Assembly: GCF_023243075.1 (NCBI RefSeq)
Contig: NZ_JALKFZ020000188.1
Location: 16,200 to 80,199, forward strand
DNA length: 64,000 nt
Origin: Frankia sp. AiPa1
GTDB lineage: Bacteria; Actinomycetota; Actinomycetes; Frankiales; Frankiaceae
Reading direction: 5' to 3'
Position numbers and translations under genes: made by a program. Below are positions 51,244 through 59,709 of the stretch, piece by piece (position 1 is the stretch's first letter; every line of letters begins with the position of its first letter). The notes beneath the pieces were generated by a model that worked only from the letters and a program-made list of their open reading frames with translations, was not told the DNA's origin and ran no database searches.

Positions 51244-51430
51244 CAGACGTTACGCCTCCCCGTAAGAAGCGTCACACCGAGGCGCGTGCGAACTGCCTGG
51301 CGTGTCTGTCCTGGCGCCCGGCCCGCCCGCGAACCTTCCCCCGCCGCCGGCTCCCCACATCGCCCTGACCAGCTAGAACACGGATTCGATCACACCTGGC
51401 GATCGCTGTACAGGACACGGCATGTCCGTC

Positions 51431-51450
51431 TTCCGATACCGGTATCGGAA
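51431..51450 (+). promoter_or_regulatory. Perfect 20-bp palindrome upstream of the glycosyltransferase operon
   Basis: TTCCGATACCGGTATCGGAA at 51431-51450 is exactly self-complementary, 125 bases before the start at 51575 in the 330-base divergent gap 51244-51574. The size and symmetry suggest an operator for a dimeric repressor. The remainder of the gap shows no gene. Confidence 0.6.
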
Positions 51451-51574
51451 CGTGCGGGACAGATCGGTAGGTTACGGGACCGCGGCCGCGCGATCCCGGG
51501 GACCGGCCGTAAGAATGGCTCGCGTCGGTTCCGCCGTGTACCGCGGCCCGCCCGGCCATGGAGGGGGTAAGACG

Positions 51575-52951
51575 ATGGAGGGTGCGCAGGCCGAGGTGCT
51601 GGCGCCCGAACGGCCGGTCGAGGTGTCGGTGGTGATGCCGTGCCTCAACGAGCAGGACTCGGTCGGCGTGTGCGTCCACAAGGCCGTGGCGGGCCTCGCC
51701 GCCGCCGGTGCTTCCGGCGAGGTGGTCGTCGTCGACAACGGGTCCACGGACGACTCGGCCGGAATCGCCCGCGCGGCCGGCGCCCGGGTGGTGCACGAGG
51801 CGCGGCGCGGGTACGGCAACGCCTACCTCGCCGGGTTCGCCTCCGCCCGCGGCCGGCTGATCGTGATGGGCGACTCCGACGACTCCTACGACTTCTCCGA
51901 CCTGTCGGCGCTGCTCGCCCCGCTGCGCGCCGGCCGGGCCGACTATGTGCTCGGGTCTCGCTTCGCGGGCCGCATACTGCCCGGGGCGATGCCGTGGCTG
52001 CACCGGTATGTCGGCAATCCAGTTCTTACCGGCATTCTCAACCGTTTGTTTGACGTTCGTTCCTCCGACGCCCACTCGGGGATGCGTGCGTTCAGCCGCG
52101 AGGCCTACCTCCGCATGCGGCTGCGCTGCGAGGGGATGGAACTCGCCAGCGAACTCGTCATCGCCGCCGGCCGGGCCGGGCTGCGCATCGAGGAGGTGCC
52201 GATCACCTACCACCCGCGGGTGGGCGACTCGAAACTTCACTCTCTGCGCGACGGCTGGCGCCACCTGCGGTTCATGCTGCTACTGGCGCCGCGTCACCTG
52301 TTCGTCCTGCCCGGGCTGGTCATGCTCGTGCTGGGGCTGGTCGGCCAGGCGGTGCTGCTGCCCGGTTCGCTCGACCTCGGGTTCCACCGCCTCGACCTGC
52401 ACTTCTCGATCCTTTTCGCGGCCCTGGCGCTGCTGGGCTGGCAGGTCGTGCTGCTCGGCGTCTGCGCGGACGTGCACAACCATGCGGCCGGCTGGCCCGA
52501 ACGGCGCCGCTGGCCACTGCCGCAGATCCACCGGCTGTTCACCCTGGAACGCGGCCTGGCACTCGGGACGCTGCTGTTCGGCATCGGCTTCGTCGTGGAC
52601 ACGGTGGTGCTGGCCCGCTGGCTCGCGAACGATCTCGGTCCCCTCAACGAGATGCGTCCCGCCCTGCTCGCGATGACCCTCATGGTGCTCGGCGCCCAGA
52701 CCGCCTTCGGCTCGTTCTTCCTACGGCTGCTCACGGCCGGGCCCAGCGGCGAGCACCAGCGCTCCTCCGCCCACCCCACCCCGGGCACACCGAACGACCC
52801 ACCGGCCGGGTCACTGCCACCCGGCGGCGCGGCGCTGCCGCCAGGCGGGGCGCCGACACCGGACTGGAGTACCCCGTCCGACGACGCGCCCGCGCCCGGC
52901 GGACGAGGCCGGGAGACCGTCCAGGCCACGCCCGAAGCCGTCGGCTTCTGA
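51575..52951 (+). CDS. Family 2 glycosyltransferase with C-terminal membrane helices
   Basis: 458 residues from the ATG at 51575 behind GGAGGGGG. The GT-A domain shows VEVSVVMPCLNEQDSVGVCV, VVVDNGSTDDSAGIARAAGA, and the metal-binding MGDSDDSYDF (DSDD), with GSRFAGRILPGAMPWLHRYV and DAHSGMRAFSREAYLRM as in dolichyl/polyprenyl-phosphate sugar synthases. After ~residue 235 there are four hydrophobic segments, and a Pro-rich tail ends the protein. It probably makes a polyprenyl-phosphate sugar at the membrane, used by the next gene. Base positions 52015-52065 show softer codon bias than the surroundings. Confidence 0.9.
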   Translation: MEGAQAEVLAPERPVEVSVVMPCLNEQDSVGVCVHKAVAGLAAAGASGEVVVVDNGSTDDSAGIARAAGARVVHEARRGYGNAYLAGFASARGRLIVMGDSDDSYDFSDLSALLAPLRAGRADYVLGSRFAGRILPGAMPWLHRYVGNPVLTGILNRLFDVRSSDAHSGMRAFSREAYLRMRLRCEGMELASELVIAAGRAGLRIEEVPITYHPRVGDSKLHSLRDGWRHLRFMLLLAPRHLFVLPGLVMLVLGLVGQAVLLPGSLDLGFHRLDLHFSILFAALALLGWQVVLLGVCADVHNHAAGWPERRRWPLPQIHRLFTLERGLALGTLLFGIGFVVDTVVLARWLANDLGPLNEMRPALLAMTLMVLGAQTAFGSFFLRLLTAGPSGEHQRSSAHPTPGTPNDPPAGSLPPGGAALPPGGAPTPDWSTPSDDAPAPGGRGRETVQATPEAVGF

Positions 52952-52992
52952 CGACGTTCCCCTGACAGCACCCCGCAGACGCCCCCGCCACG

Positions 52993-54714
52993 ATGGTGAC
53001 CCCGTCCGAGCCCAACGCCGAGCACACTCCTCCGGATCCCCCGGTATCCGGATCCAATCACTCCAGTCCCGCCGAGCAGGGCGGCTCCATGCCCAGAGCG
53101 CAACGGGACACCTGGCTGGACGCTCCCGTCCGGCTCGGCGGCACCCTCGGCGACAGCCGCGGCGACGCAGACGGGGACGATCGGCCCTTCGAGGATCGCG
53201 AGGGCGGCCGGGAGACCCACCAGCCGCGCGGCGGCCGTCAGATGGTGCGCCACCTGCCGTTCGCGGTCGTGTTCGCGGCAGGCCTGGCGCTGCGGGCGCT
53301 GAGCGCCTATGCCTACCGCCCCGCCTTCGAGTTCAACGGCGACTCGTACGCCTACCTGCGGCTGTCGACGCTGCACTCCCCCGACCCGATGCGCCCGGCG
53401 GGCTATCCCGCCTTCCTGCGACTGCTGTCGTTCACCGGCGACCTGTGGTGGGTCGCCGTCGTCCAGCACGCCGCCGGGCTCGCGGTCGGTGTGGCGCTCT
53501 ACGCGCTGCTCGTCCACCGCCGGGTGGCGGCACCCATCGCCGCGCTCGCCGCCACGCCGGTCCTGCTCGACGCCTACGAGCTGGTCCTCGAGCACTATGT
53601 GATGGCCGAAGCCCTGTTCGGGACGCTGCTGATCGGCGCGCTCGTCACGCTGCTGTGGTCACCGCGTCCGGCGATCTGGGCGTGCGCGCTGGCCGGGCTG
53701 CTGCTGGCCGCAGCCGCTCTGGTGCGCACCATCGGGGTGCCCGTGGCCGTGCTCGTGCTCGCCTGGATGCTGCTGCGCCGGGTCGGCTGGGTGCGCCTGG
53801 GCTCCTTCGCGGTCGTGCTCGCGGTCCCACTCGTCGCCTACGCGGCCTGGTTCCATTCCGCCCACGGGAAGTATGCGCTGACCGGCGGAGACGCCGTCTG
53901 GATGTACGGGCGGGTCGCCCCGATCGCCGAGTGCGACCGTCTGCACCTGCCCGAGCAGGCCCTCGTGCTGTGCTCCCCACATCCGGTCTCGCAACGGCCG
54001 GACCCGAGCTACTACGTGTGGAACGGCAACAGCCCGCACTGGCGCCTACCCGGCCCGCCGGACGAGCAGGAAGCCCTGATGCGCACGTTCACCCGGCAGG
54101 TGATCCGCCACCAGTTCGGCGACTACGCCCGGATGGTCGCCAGCGAGGTCCTGCACTACTTCCGCCCCGGCCGGCCGATCGGCCACCGAGACTGGCCCGA
54201 CGCCACCTGGCGCTTCCCGACCGCGAACGAACCCCGCTACCTGCACAACAACGAGCCGCTGCTCGCCTTTCACGGGCACGGCACCACAAGGATCATCCGC
54301 GAGCCCGCCGCCGGGCACCTGCGCGGCTACGGGCGGTACGGCTTCACCCCCGGCCCGGTCCTCGCCGGCCTGCTCGGCCTCGCCGTGGTCGCGGTCGTGC
54401 TGCCGGCGCGGCGTGCGGCCCCTCGGCTCGGGCTGCGCGGGGCGTCGGCCCGGCGCCGGTTCCGGGTGCGGGCGCTCGAGCAGTCCCGCCTGCGGGCCGA
54501 CATCGCACTGCTGGTCGTCGCCGGTCTCGCCTTCCTGGTGGTGCCCGCCGCCACGGTCTGTTTCGACTACCGGTACATGCTGCCGGTACTCCTGCTGCTT
54601 CCTCCGGCCGCCGCTCTCGGCGTCCGCCGCCTGGTCCTGATCCGCCGCTCCCGCCGCGCCCCCGATGAGATCATCAGCTCGGGCTTGTGGGCGCCGACCC
54701 CGCTCGATTCGTGA
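52993..54714 (+). CDS. Polytopic membrane glycosyltransferase (GT39/ArnT-like)
   Basis: 573 residues. After an 85-residue polar N-terminus come about ten membrane helices, beginning HLPFAVVFAAGLALRALSAY. The first extracytoplasmic loop has FEFNGDSYAYLRLS, with the Asp typical of GT-C enzymes that transfer sugars from polyprenyl phosphate, and DPMRPAGYPAFLRLL. Upstream lies a polyprenyl-phosphate sugar synthase-like gene, the expected donor maker. The true start may be later (Met at 53089 or 53242), since the N-terminus lacks a strong ribosome-binding site. Acceptor unknown; cell-wall glycan or protein is possible. Confidence 0.82.
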   Translation: MVTPSEPNAEHTPPDPPVSGSNHSSPAEQGGSMPRAQRDTWLDAPVRLGGTLGDSRGDADGDDRPFEDREGGRETHQPRGGRQMVRHLPFAVVFAAGLALRALSAYAYRPAFEFNGDSYAYLRLSTLHSPDPMRPAGYPAFLRLLSFTGDLWWVAVVQHAAGLAVGVALYALLVHRRVAAPIAALAATPVLLDAYELVLEHYVMAEALFGTLLIGALVTLLWSPRPAIWACALAGLLLAAAALVRTIGVPVAVLVLAWMLLRRVGWVRLGSFAVVLAVPLVAYAAWFHSAHGKYALTGGDAVWMYGRVAPIAECDRLHLPEQALVLCSPHPVSQRPDPSYYVWNGNSPHWRLPGPPDEQEALMRTFTRQVIRHQFGDYARMVASEVLHYFRPGRPIGHRDWPDATWRFPTANEPRYLHNNEPLLAFHGHGTTRIIREPAAGHLRGYGRYGFTPGPVLAGLLGLAVVAVVLPARRAAPRLGLRGASARRRFRVRALEQSRLRADIALLVVAGLAFLVVPAATVCFDYRYMLPVLLLLPPAAALGVRRLVLIRRSRRAPDEIISSGLWAPTPLDS

Positions 54715-54740
54715 CGCCCTACCCGGACACCGCGCGGCCA

Positions 54741-54816
54741 CAAGATCATAATAGGTCGCCGTGGGCGTATTCCGGTCCGATTTGCCCCCCACCACGACCC
54801 ACCTGGGGGGATCTTG
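54741..54816. repeat. 76-bp palindromic interspersed element, copy B
   Basis: Same length and ends (CAAGATC...GATCTTG) as copy A at 14517-14592, in the opposite orientation, sharing an identical 18-base core GTGGGGGGCAAATCGGAC on the minus strand. The arms are more diverged than in copy A. It lies between the 3' ends of the membrane glycosyltransferase and TIR-WD40 genes. Confidence 0.75.
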
Positions 54817-54933
54817 CTGCCTCGCTCATCGCGGAGAGCAGCGATCGCCGGCTCGCCGCTTCGCGGCCGACGGCAGCCCCGACCCGAGAGCACGCGGTTC
54901 GGGGAGGCTCCGGTCGTGGACGGACGGGAGCGG

Positions 54934-57090
54934 TCAGGGCTTCGGCAGCTCCCAGAGACGGATCGTGGCATCGGCGCCGCTGGTGGCCAGCATGCGTCCG
55001 TCCGGCGCGAAGACGACAGCGAAGACCAGGTGGCTGGTGTGGCCGGTGAGCGGAAGGCCGATCCGCTGGGCGTCGCGCGCCCGGGTGAGATCCCACAGGC
55101 GCAGAGCCCCGTCATCGCTGCTGGCGGCCAAGGTCCGACCATCCGGGGAGTAGGCCACCGACAACACGCGGGCGGAGCTCCCCACGGGCAGGCTGCCGAG
55201 TGGCTCGGCGCCCCCACCGTGGCCGAGCCGCCATCGCCACACCGTTCCATCACCGCTGGCGGCGAGAGTCCGCCCGTCCGGCGCGAAGGCCACCGACCAG
55301 ACCCGTCCCGCGGTGCCGGTACGCAGGGTGGCCCGGGACCTCGCGGGTAAGGGACCGGACACATCCCACAGCCGGATCGTCGCGTCGGCACCGCTGGTGG
55401 CGAGCAGCCGACCATCCGGGGAGAACGCCACGGACAGGACCCGGTCGACGTGACCGTGCAGGGGGACGTTGACCGGGCGCACGTCGAGCGGCCCGCCGAG
55501 CCGCGCGCGGCGGATGTCCCACCGCAACACCTGGCCGTGGTGGCTGCCCGCGGCGAGGGTGCGCCCGTCCGGCGAGAACGCCACCGACCACACCGCCGAG
55601 GTGACGGCGGGTCTGCCCGCTGTGCCCGTGGGCGCGGGCGGCGTGCCCGCGGTGCTTGCGACGCCGGCGGAAGCGGCCGTCGTACCGCCGAGCCCCGGAG
55701 GCCTCACGGGACGGCGGGCCGGCGGGCCGGCGGGCTCGGCGGACATGCCGGAAGGAGCCGCGGACGCGCCGGAAGGACCCGACGAGGTGCCAGCGAGACC
55801 CGAGAAGGTGCCGGAAGGAGGCGCGGGTGCGCCGGTAGGACCCGAGGATGCGCCGGCGGGACCGGTGCGAAGGGTGGCGAGCGGCGTGGGATGTCGCCGG
55901 TCGGCGATGGCCCACAGTCGGACCGTCCCGTCAGCTCCACCGGCGGCGAGCACTCGCCCGTCCGGGGAGAACGCCACGCACAGGACACGGTCGAGGTGGC
56001 CGGTGAGCGCGGGCCCGGCCGGGTGGGCGAGGTGCGGTTGGCTGACGTCCCACAGCCGTACCGTGCGGTCGTGGCTGCCGCTGGCGAGGGTGCGTCCATC
56101 CGGGGAGAAGCAAACCGACCGCACCCAGTTGGTATGGCCGGTGAGCCGACCGCTGATCGTCTGCGGCGGGCGCTGGGCGGCCTGCGCGGACACGGGGGCA
56201 GGAGAGCGCGAAGGGACGGGCGACGCAGGGGCGGGCGACGCAGTGGCGGGAAACGGAAGCGCGACGGGAAACCGTTGCGTGGGAGAGGACGGTTCAGTGT
56301 CGGAGACCGGCTGGGTGACCGAGGCCGGCTCGGCGACAGGGGATGACTCGATCGCAGCGGATGGCTCGGCGACAGGGGATGGCTTGGCCGCAGGGGATGG
56401 CTCGGCGGCAGGGGATGGCTCGGCGGCAGGGGATGGCTCGGCGGCAGGGGATGGCTCGGCGGCAGGGGCCAGCCGGGGGCCTGGAGCCGGCTGGGTGACG
56501 AAGGACGGCGACGAGGTGGGAAAGGCCGGGATGGAGGGAGGCGGTGGCGACGGGGGCAGTCCGTCCGAGGGGGGCTGGGTGTCTGCCAGGGCATCGGGGC
56601 GGGCCGACGGGAGCCGTCCGGGACGCACCGGGAACTCGGGTTCGACGGTCGGCTTCTCCCGGCCCAGAAGTGCCGCCCGGACCGCGGTGAGCAGACGCTC
56701 CCGGGTCTCGTGGGCAGACAGCCCGAACAGGTCGACCGAGACCACGGTGCTCAGTTCGTCCGGCGGGTCGCACTCCTCGATGCGCAGTGGCAACAGCCGG
56801 CGTTGCAGGCCCTCGGGGTCGGCTGCCCGGGCGGCGCGCCACTCCTCGCTGCCGTAGATCGAGGCCAGATACGCCCTGGACACCACCGCGATGGTGCGCG
56901 TGGCGTGGATGACCCCCTGGTCCATCTTGACCCGCCAGTCCGTCCCGGGCACGAAGTCCCAGGCCTGGACCAGCACCTGATACCCGCTCTCCTCCAGCTG
57001 CCAGGCGATCCACACGGCCCATGATCGGTCCACCGTGGTGTAGGACACGAAGAAGTCCCACCCCGGCGTACCGTCACCATCCCCCGACAC
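54934..57090 (-). CDS. TIR domain-WD40 propeller protein
   Basis: 718 residues from a GTG at 57090. Residues ~10-140 are a TIR domain: WDFFVSYTTVDRSWAVWIAW, VQAWDFVPGTDW, and SRAYLASIYGSEEWRAARAA with the glutamate of TIR NADases. A Pro/Ser/Ala linker follows (residues ~145-320), including five 18-bp in-frame repeats encoding PAAEPS (56395-56467). Seven WD40 blades make up the rest (SVCFSPDGRTLASGSHDRTV, AVVFAPDGRMLATSGADATI). The blades probably sense a partner and the TIR part would cleave NAD. A defence or signalling role is inference from the family. No ribosome-binding site is clear. Confidence 0.9.
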   Translation of the reverse strand: MSGDGDGTPGWDFFVSYTTVDRSWAVWIAWQLEESGYQVLVQAWDFVPGTDWRVKMDQGVIHATRTIAVVSRAYLASIYGSEEWRAARAADPEGLQRRLLPLRIEECDPPDELSTVVSVDLFGLSAHETRERLLTAVRAALLGREKPTVEPEFPVRPGRLPSARPDALADTQPPSDGLPPSPPPPSIPAFPTSSPSFVTQPAPGPRLAPAAEPSPAAEPSPAAEPSPAAEPSPAAKPSPVAEPSAAIESSPVAEPASVTQPVSDTEPSSPTQRFPVALPFPATASPAPASPVPSRSPAPVSAQAAQRPPQTISGRLTGHTNWVRSVCFSPDGRTLASGSHDRTVRLWDVSQPHLAHPAGPALTGHLDRVLCVAFSPDGRVLAAGGADGTVRLWAIADRRHPTPLATLRTGPAGASSGPTGAPAPPSGTFSGLAGTSSGPSGASAAPSGMSAEPAGPPARRPVRPPGLGGTTAASAGVASTAGTPPAPTGTAGRPAVTSAVWSVAFSPDGRTLAAGSHHGQVLRWDIRRARLGGPLDVRPVNVPLHGHVDRVLSVAFSPDGRLLATSGADATIRLWDVSGPLPARSRATLRTGTAGRVWSVAFAPDGRTLAASGDGTVWRWRLGHGGGAEPLGSLPVGSSARVLSVAYSPDGRTLAASSDDGALRLWDLTRARDAQRIGLPLTGHTSHLVFAVVFAPDGRMLATSGADATIRLWELPKP

Positions 57091-57216
57091 AGTGCACCAT
57101 TTTCGCCTGTCGACCACATGATGCCAGGGAACGGGTACATGACGGCGACTCGCGGCCAACCGCACCGCGTGGCGGCAGGAGCCGCGGGTCGTGAGCCGCG
57201 CGGGTCGCGGGCAGGG

Positions 57217-57648
57217 TCAGCGTGGTGGCCAGGGAAGCCCCAGGCGGGGGGCCTCGATGGCGGGGCAGGTATCCATCACGATCGGAACCCCGGCCTGCGT
57301 GGCCCGCAGCGCGGCGGCGTCGTCCCGCACGCCGAGCTGGAGCCAGATACTCCCCGCGCCGATCTTGACGGCCTCGTCGACGACCGGGCCCGCGAGCTCG
57401 GAGCGGACGAAGACATCCACGACGTCGACCGGGAATGGGATGTCGCTGAGCGTGGCGTAGCCCGGCTCCCCCGCGATCGTCGGCGCGGACGGGTGGACCG
57501 GCACGACCCGCTTGCCGCCGCGGCGCAGGTACTCGCCGATGGAGTAGGCCGTCCGGGCGGTGTTGGCGGACAGGCCGACCACCGCCCATACGGTGGTGTC
57601 GGCCAGCAGGTGACGGATCGTCTCGTCGTCTCCGGAGCGCATGACCAT
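57217..57648 (-). CDS. CoA-binding domain protein
   Basis: 143 residues from the ATG at 57648 (a second ATG is at 57642). It is a single CoA_binding_2 Rossmann domain: TTVWAVVGLSANTARTAYSI, GKRVVPVHPSAP, PVDVVDVFVRSELAGPVVDE and GAGSIWLQLGVRDDAAALRA, followed by VMDTCPAIEAPRLG, the conserved Cys-containing end. Such stand-alone proteins bind CoA or NAD and have no confirmed function (YccU-like). It stands between the TIR-WD40 gene and a HAD-gene remnant. Confidence 0.9.
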   Translation of the reverse strand: MVMRSGDDETIRHLLADTTVWAVVGLSANTARTAYSIGEYLRRGGKRVVPVHPSAPTIAGEPGYATLSDIPFPVDVVDVFVRSELAGPVVDEAVKIGAGSIWLQLGVRDDAAALRATQAGVPIVMDTCPAIEAPRLGLPWPPR

Positions 57649-57765
57649 CGACAACGTCGGCGACGGCCCGCGTCATCCGTCGCCGATGGCCCGGGCGGGC
57701 CTCGCGTATCGTCCGGCGCGAACACCCGCCGGAGCTGACACCGGCCGGCACCCGGAGGGAACACG

Positions 57766-57825
57766 ATGGGCGGCATCGCGGCAGTGGTCTTCGACCTTGA
57801 CGGGGGGCAGGCCGGCCAGCGGTGA
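57766..57825 (+). pseudogene. N-terminal remnant of a HAD-family hydrolase
   Basis: A perfect GGAGGG ribosome-binding site seven bases upstream precedes MGGIAAVVFDLDGGQAGQR and a stop. VVFDLDG is HAD motif I, holding the nucleophilic aspartate; everything after it has been lost. The junction at about 57805 probably marks a deletion that fused the HAD start to the DNA before the RelE-like gene. Confidence 0.6.
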
Positions 57826-57946
57826 ACGGCCGCGCCCGACGCGAACGCGCCTCGTCGGCGTGGCGCGAAAGATAAAATCATCATGTGACGAACGCGGACA
57901 GCCGGCCATGCGCGAGCGAGCATGAGACGAGCATGAGACGAGCATC

Positions 57947-58270
57947 GTGAGTGACAAGCACGAGGTGACCCTGTCCGCCTCAGCCGAGCGGGACCTCGCC
58001 AAGCTCGCCGAGCTCACCCGCAGCGAGGTCCGTAGCTTCCTCGACGGCAAGCTGCGCGACGACCCGCACAAGGCCGGCACCCCCATGCCCGGCGAGCAGC
58101 AGCAGGTCGGCATGTTCGAGGCGACCGCCCGCACCTGGCGTGTCCTGTACCGGGTGGACGCGAACACCAGGACCGTGCGCGTGATGGTGATCGGCCCACG
58201 CGGCTCCCGCACCCGACTCGTCCCCCAGGTCGGCCGTACCGGCACCGCCGCCGGCTGGCGCCGTATCTGA
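57947..58270 (+). CDS. RelE/ParE-like toxin, orphan
   Basis: 107 residues from a GTG. VTLSASAERDLAKLAELTRS, EVRSFLDGKLRDDPHKAGTP and ATARTWRVLYRVDANTRTVR then VMVIGPRG match the small beta-sheet RelE/ParE fold, including the arginine-rich core strand. Such toxins cleave ribosome-bound mRNA or inhibit gyrase. No antitoxin gene lies beside it: upstream is only the HAD remnant and a short repeat (GAGCATGAGAC, 57920-57945). Either the antitoxin was lost or this is a tolerated, weakened toxin. Confidence 0.7.
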   Translation: MSDKHEVTLSASAERDLAKLAELTRSEVRSFLDGKLRDDPHKAGTPMPGEQQQVGMFEATARTWRVLYRVDANTRTVRVMVIGPRGSRTRLVPQVGRTGTAAGWRRI

Positions 58271-58284
58271 AGCCCCGGCCGGCA

Positions 58285-59382
58285 TCAGGTCGACAGGCGC
58301 GGGTCGGCGGCGATCGGCTGGTCAGGCTGGCTGTCTGGCTGCCGCGGCGCGGGAACCGTCAGCGCGGCGGACAGAGTGGCGATCTGGGCGCGGCGGAACT
58401 CGCGGGAGACGGCGGCGGTGGCTTCGATGAGGTCGAAGCCGTGGTAGGCGCCCGGCACCTCGTGCAGTGCGCAGGGCACCCCGGCGGCACGCAGTCGATG
58501 GGCGTAGGCGACGTCCTCGTCGTGGAACAGGTCGCGGGTGCCGACACCGATCCAGGCCGGCGGCAGGCCGGTGAGATCCTTGGCGCGGGCCGGCACGGCC
58601 AGCGGCGACACCTCACCGGTGGCGTCGGTCGCGGCGGGGCCGAGGTAGGCGGTCCAGCCGTATCGGTTGCTGTTCTGGTTCCACATCCGCAACTGCCGTG
58701 GGGCGATGTCGATCCGGTCGCTACTCCGGTCATCGATCATCGGGTAGGAGAGTAGCTGGAACGTCAGCCCGATCTCGCCGCGCTGGCGCGCGAGAAGAGT
58801 GAGCGCGACGGCCAGGCCGCCGCCGGCGCTGTTGCCGCCGACCGCGATCCGGTCCTGGTCGACCTCGGGCTGCGCGGCCAGCCAGCGCAGCCCGAGGTAG
58901 CAGTCCTCCAGCGGGGTCGGGTAGGGATGTTCGGGAGCAAGCCGGTAGTCCACCGAGACCACCACGACGCCGAGCTGGTCGGCGACCTGGCGGCAGAACT
59001 CGTCGTCGAAGGCCGCGGCGCCGATGACCAGACCGCCACCGTGCATCCACAGCAACGCCGGCCGGGGCGCCTCCGGCTGGAGCGTGACGGTCGGTGTCGG
59101 CGCTGTCCGCGGGGACGACGGTGTTCGCGGAGCCGGCGGGACGGGCGGTGTCGGCGGGACAGGCGGAGCCGGCGGGGACTGCACGGGCCGATACACCCGC
59201 GCCGCGACGCCCGGAGCAACCTGCACGACCTCGGCCTGGGTCTTCGACCAGCGGGTGGACAGTCTGGTCAACGCCCGGACCACGCGCAGGCTGCGCGGGC
59301 CCACGGAGGCGGACGGGAGGAACCGAGCCCGCCGCAGATCAGGGTGAAAGGGATCCAACGGAGTGACGTTCGTTGGCTTCAT
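58285..59382 (-). CDS. Alpha/beta hydrolase, hormone-sensitive-lipase type esterase
   Basis: 365 residues from the ATG at 59382. HSL-family motifs: oxyanion HGGG in LLWMHGGGLVIGA, DYRLAPEHPYPTPLED, nucleophile elbow VGGNSAGGGLAVAL, catalytic aspartate in GVGTRDLFHDED, and histidine in PGAYHGFDLI. It would hydrolyse short-chain or activated esters in the cytoplasm. An unusual proline-rich insert (PPAPPVPPTPPVPPAPRTP) near residue 70 interrupts the N-terminal cap. The gene is alone between convergent and remnant genes. Confidence 0.9.
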   Translation of the reverse strand: MKPTNVTPLDPFHPDLRRARFLPSASVGPRSLRVVRALTRLSTRWSKTQAEVVQVAPGVAARVYRPVQSPPAPPVPPTPPVPPAPRTPSSPRTAPTPTVTLQPEAPRPALLWMHGGGLVIGAAAFDDEFCRQVADQLGVVVVSVDYRLAPEHPYPTPLEDCYLGLRWLAAQPEVDQDRIAVGGNSAGGGLAVALTLLARQRGEIGLTFQLLSYPMIDDRSSDRIDIAPRQLRMWNQNSNRYGWTAYLGPAATDATGEVSPLAVPARAKDLTGLPPAWIGVGTRDLFHDEDVAYAHRLRAAGVPCALHEVPGAYHGFDLIEATAAVSREFRRAQIATLSAALTVPAPRQPDSQPDQPIAADPRLST

Positions 59383-59539
59383 GCTCACGGACCAGAAGCT
59401 CCGATCCTGGCGATGACACGCTCGCCGGCCCGCCACCGCCGACGAGAGAACGGCCACTGAGTCAACCGCGGAAAGCCGGCCCGGGGCGACCATCCGCGCA
59501 CAAAGGCGTCAGACCGCACATCTTTGCGGACATCGACCT

Positions 59540-59650
59540 CGTGGCGCCCCGATTCCTGTCGGAGATGGAACAGCCGGGGGCAGCTCGCGCTGACCGGAAC
59601 CTCGGCGCGCAGCTGCGCGACCACGAAGGTGTCGAGCATCCGGCACGGAC
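59540..59650 (-). pseudogene. Remnant of a DUF4143-type AAA ATPase gene
   Basis: The minus-strand frame reads MLDTFVVAQLRAEVPVSASC then PRLFHLRQESGRHEVDV, which is the C-terminal DUF4143 region of a family of AAA ATPases (LYHxRTxxGREVDLV). The similarity stops at about 59540 and nothing upstream or downstream continues it. The surrounding stretch 59383-59709 contains no intact gene. Confidence 0.5.
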
Positions 59651-59709
59651 AGTGCCAGCGAGTAGCCCCTCCGGACCGTGAGACTTAGTGCAGGCCGGGC
59701 GTGGGTCAG

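Noticed and set aside
51272..52264. A 330-residue minus-strand frame
   Set aside because: It is opposite the glycosyltransferase gene with its DSDD and membrane segments; composition is that of a shadow frame.
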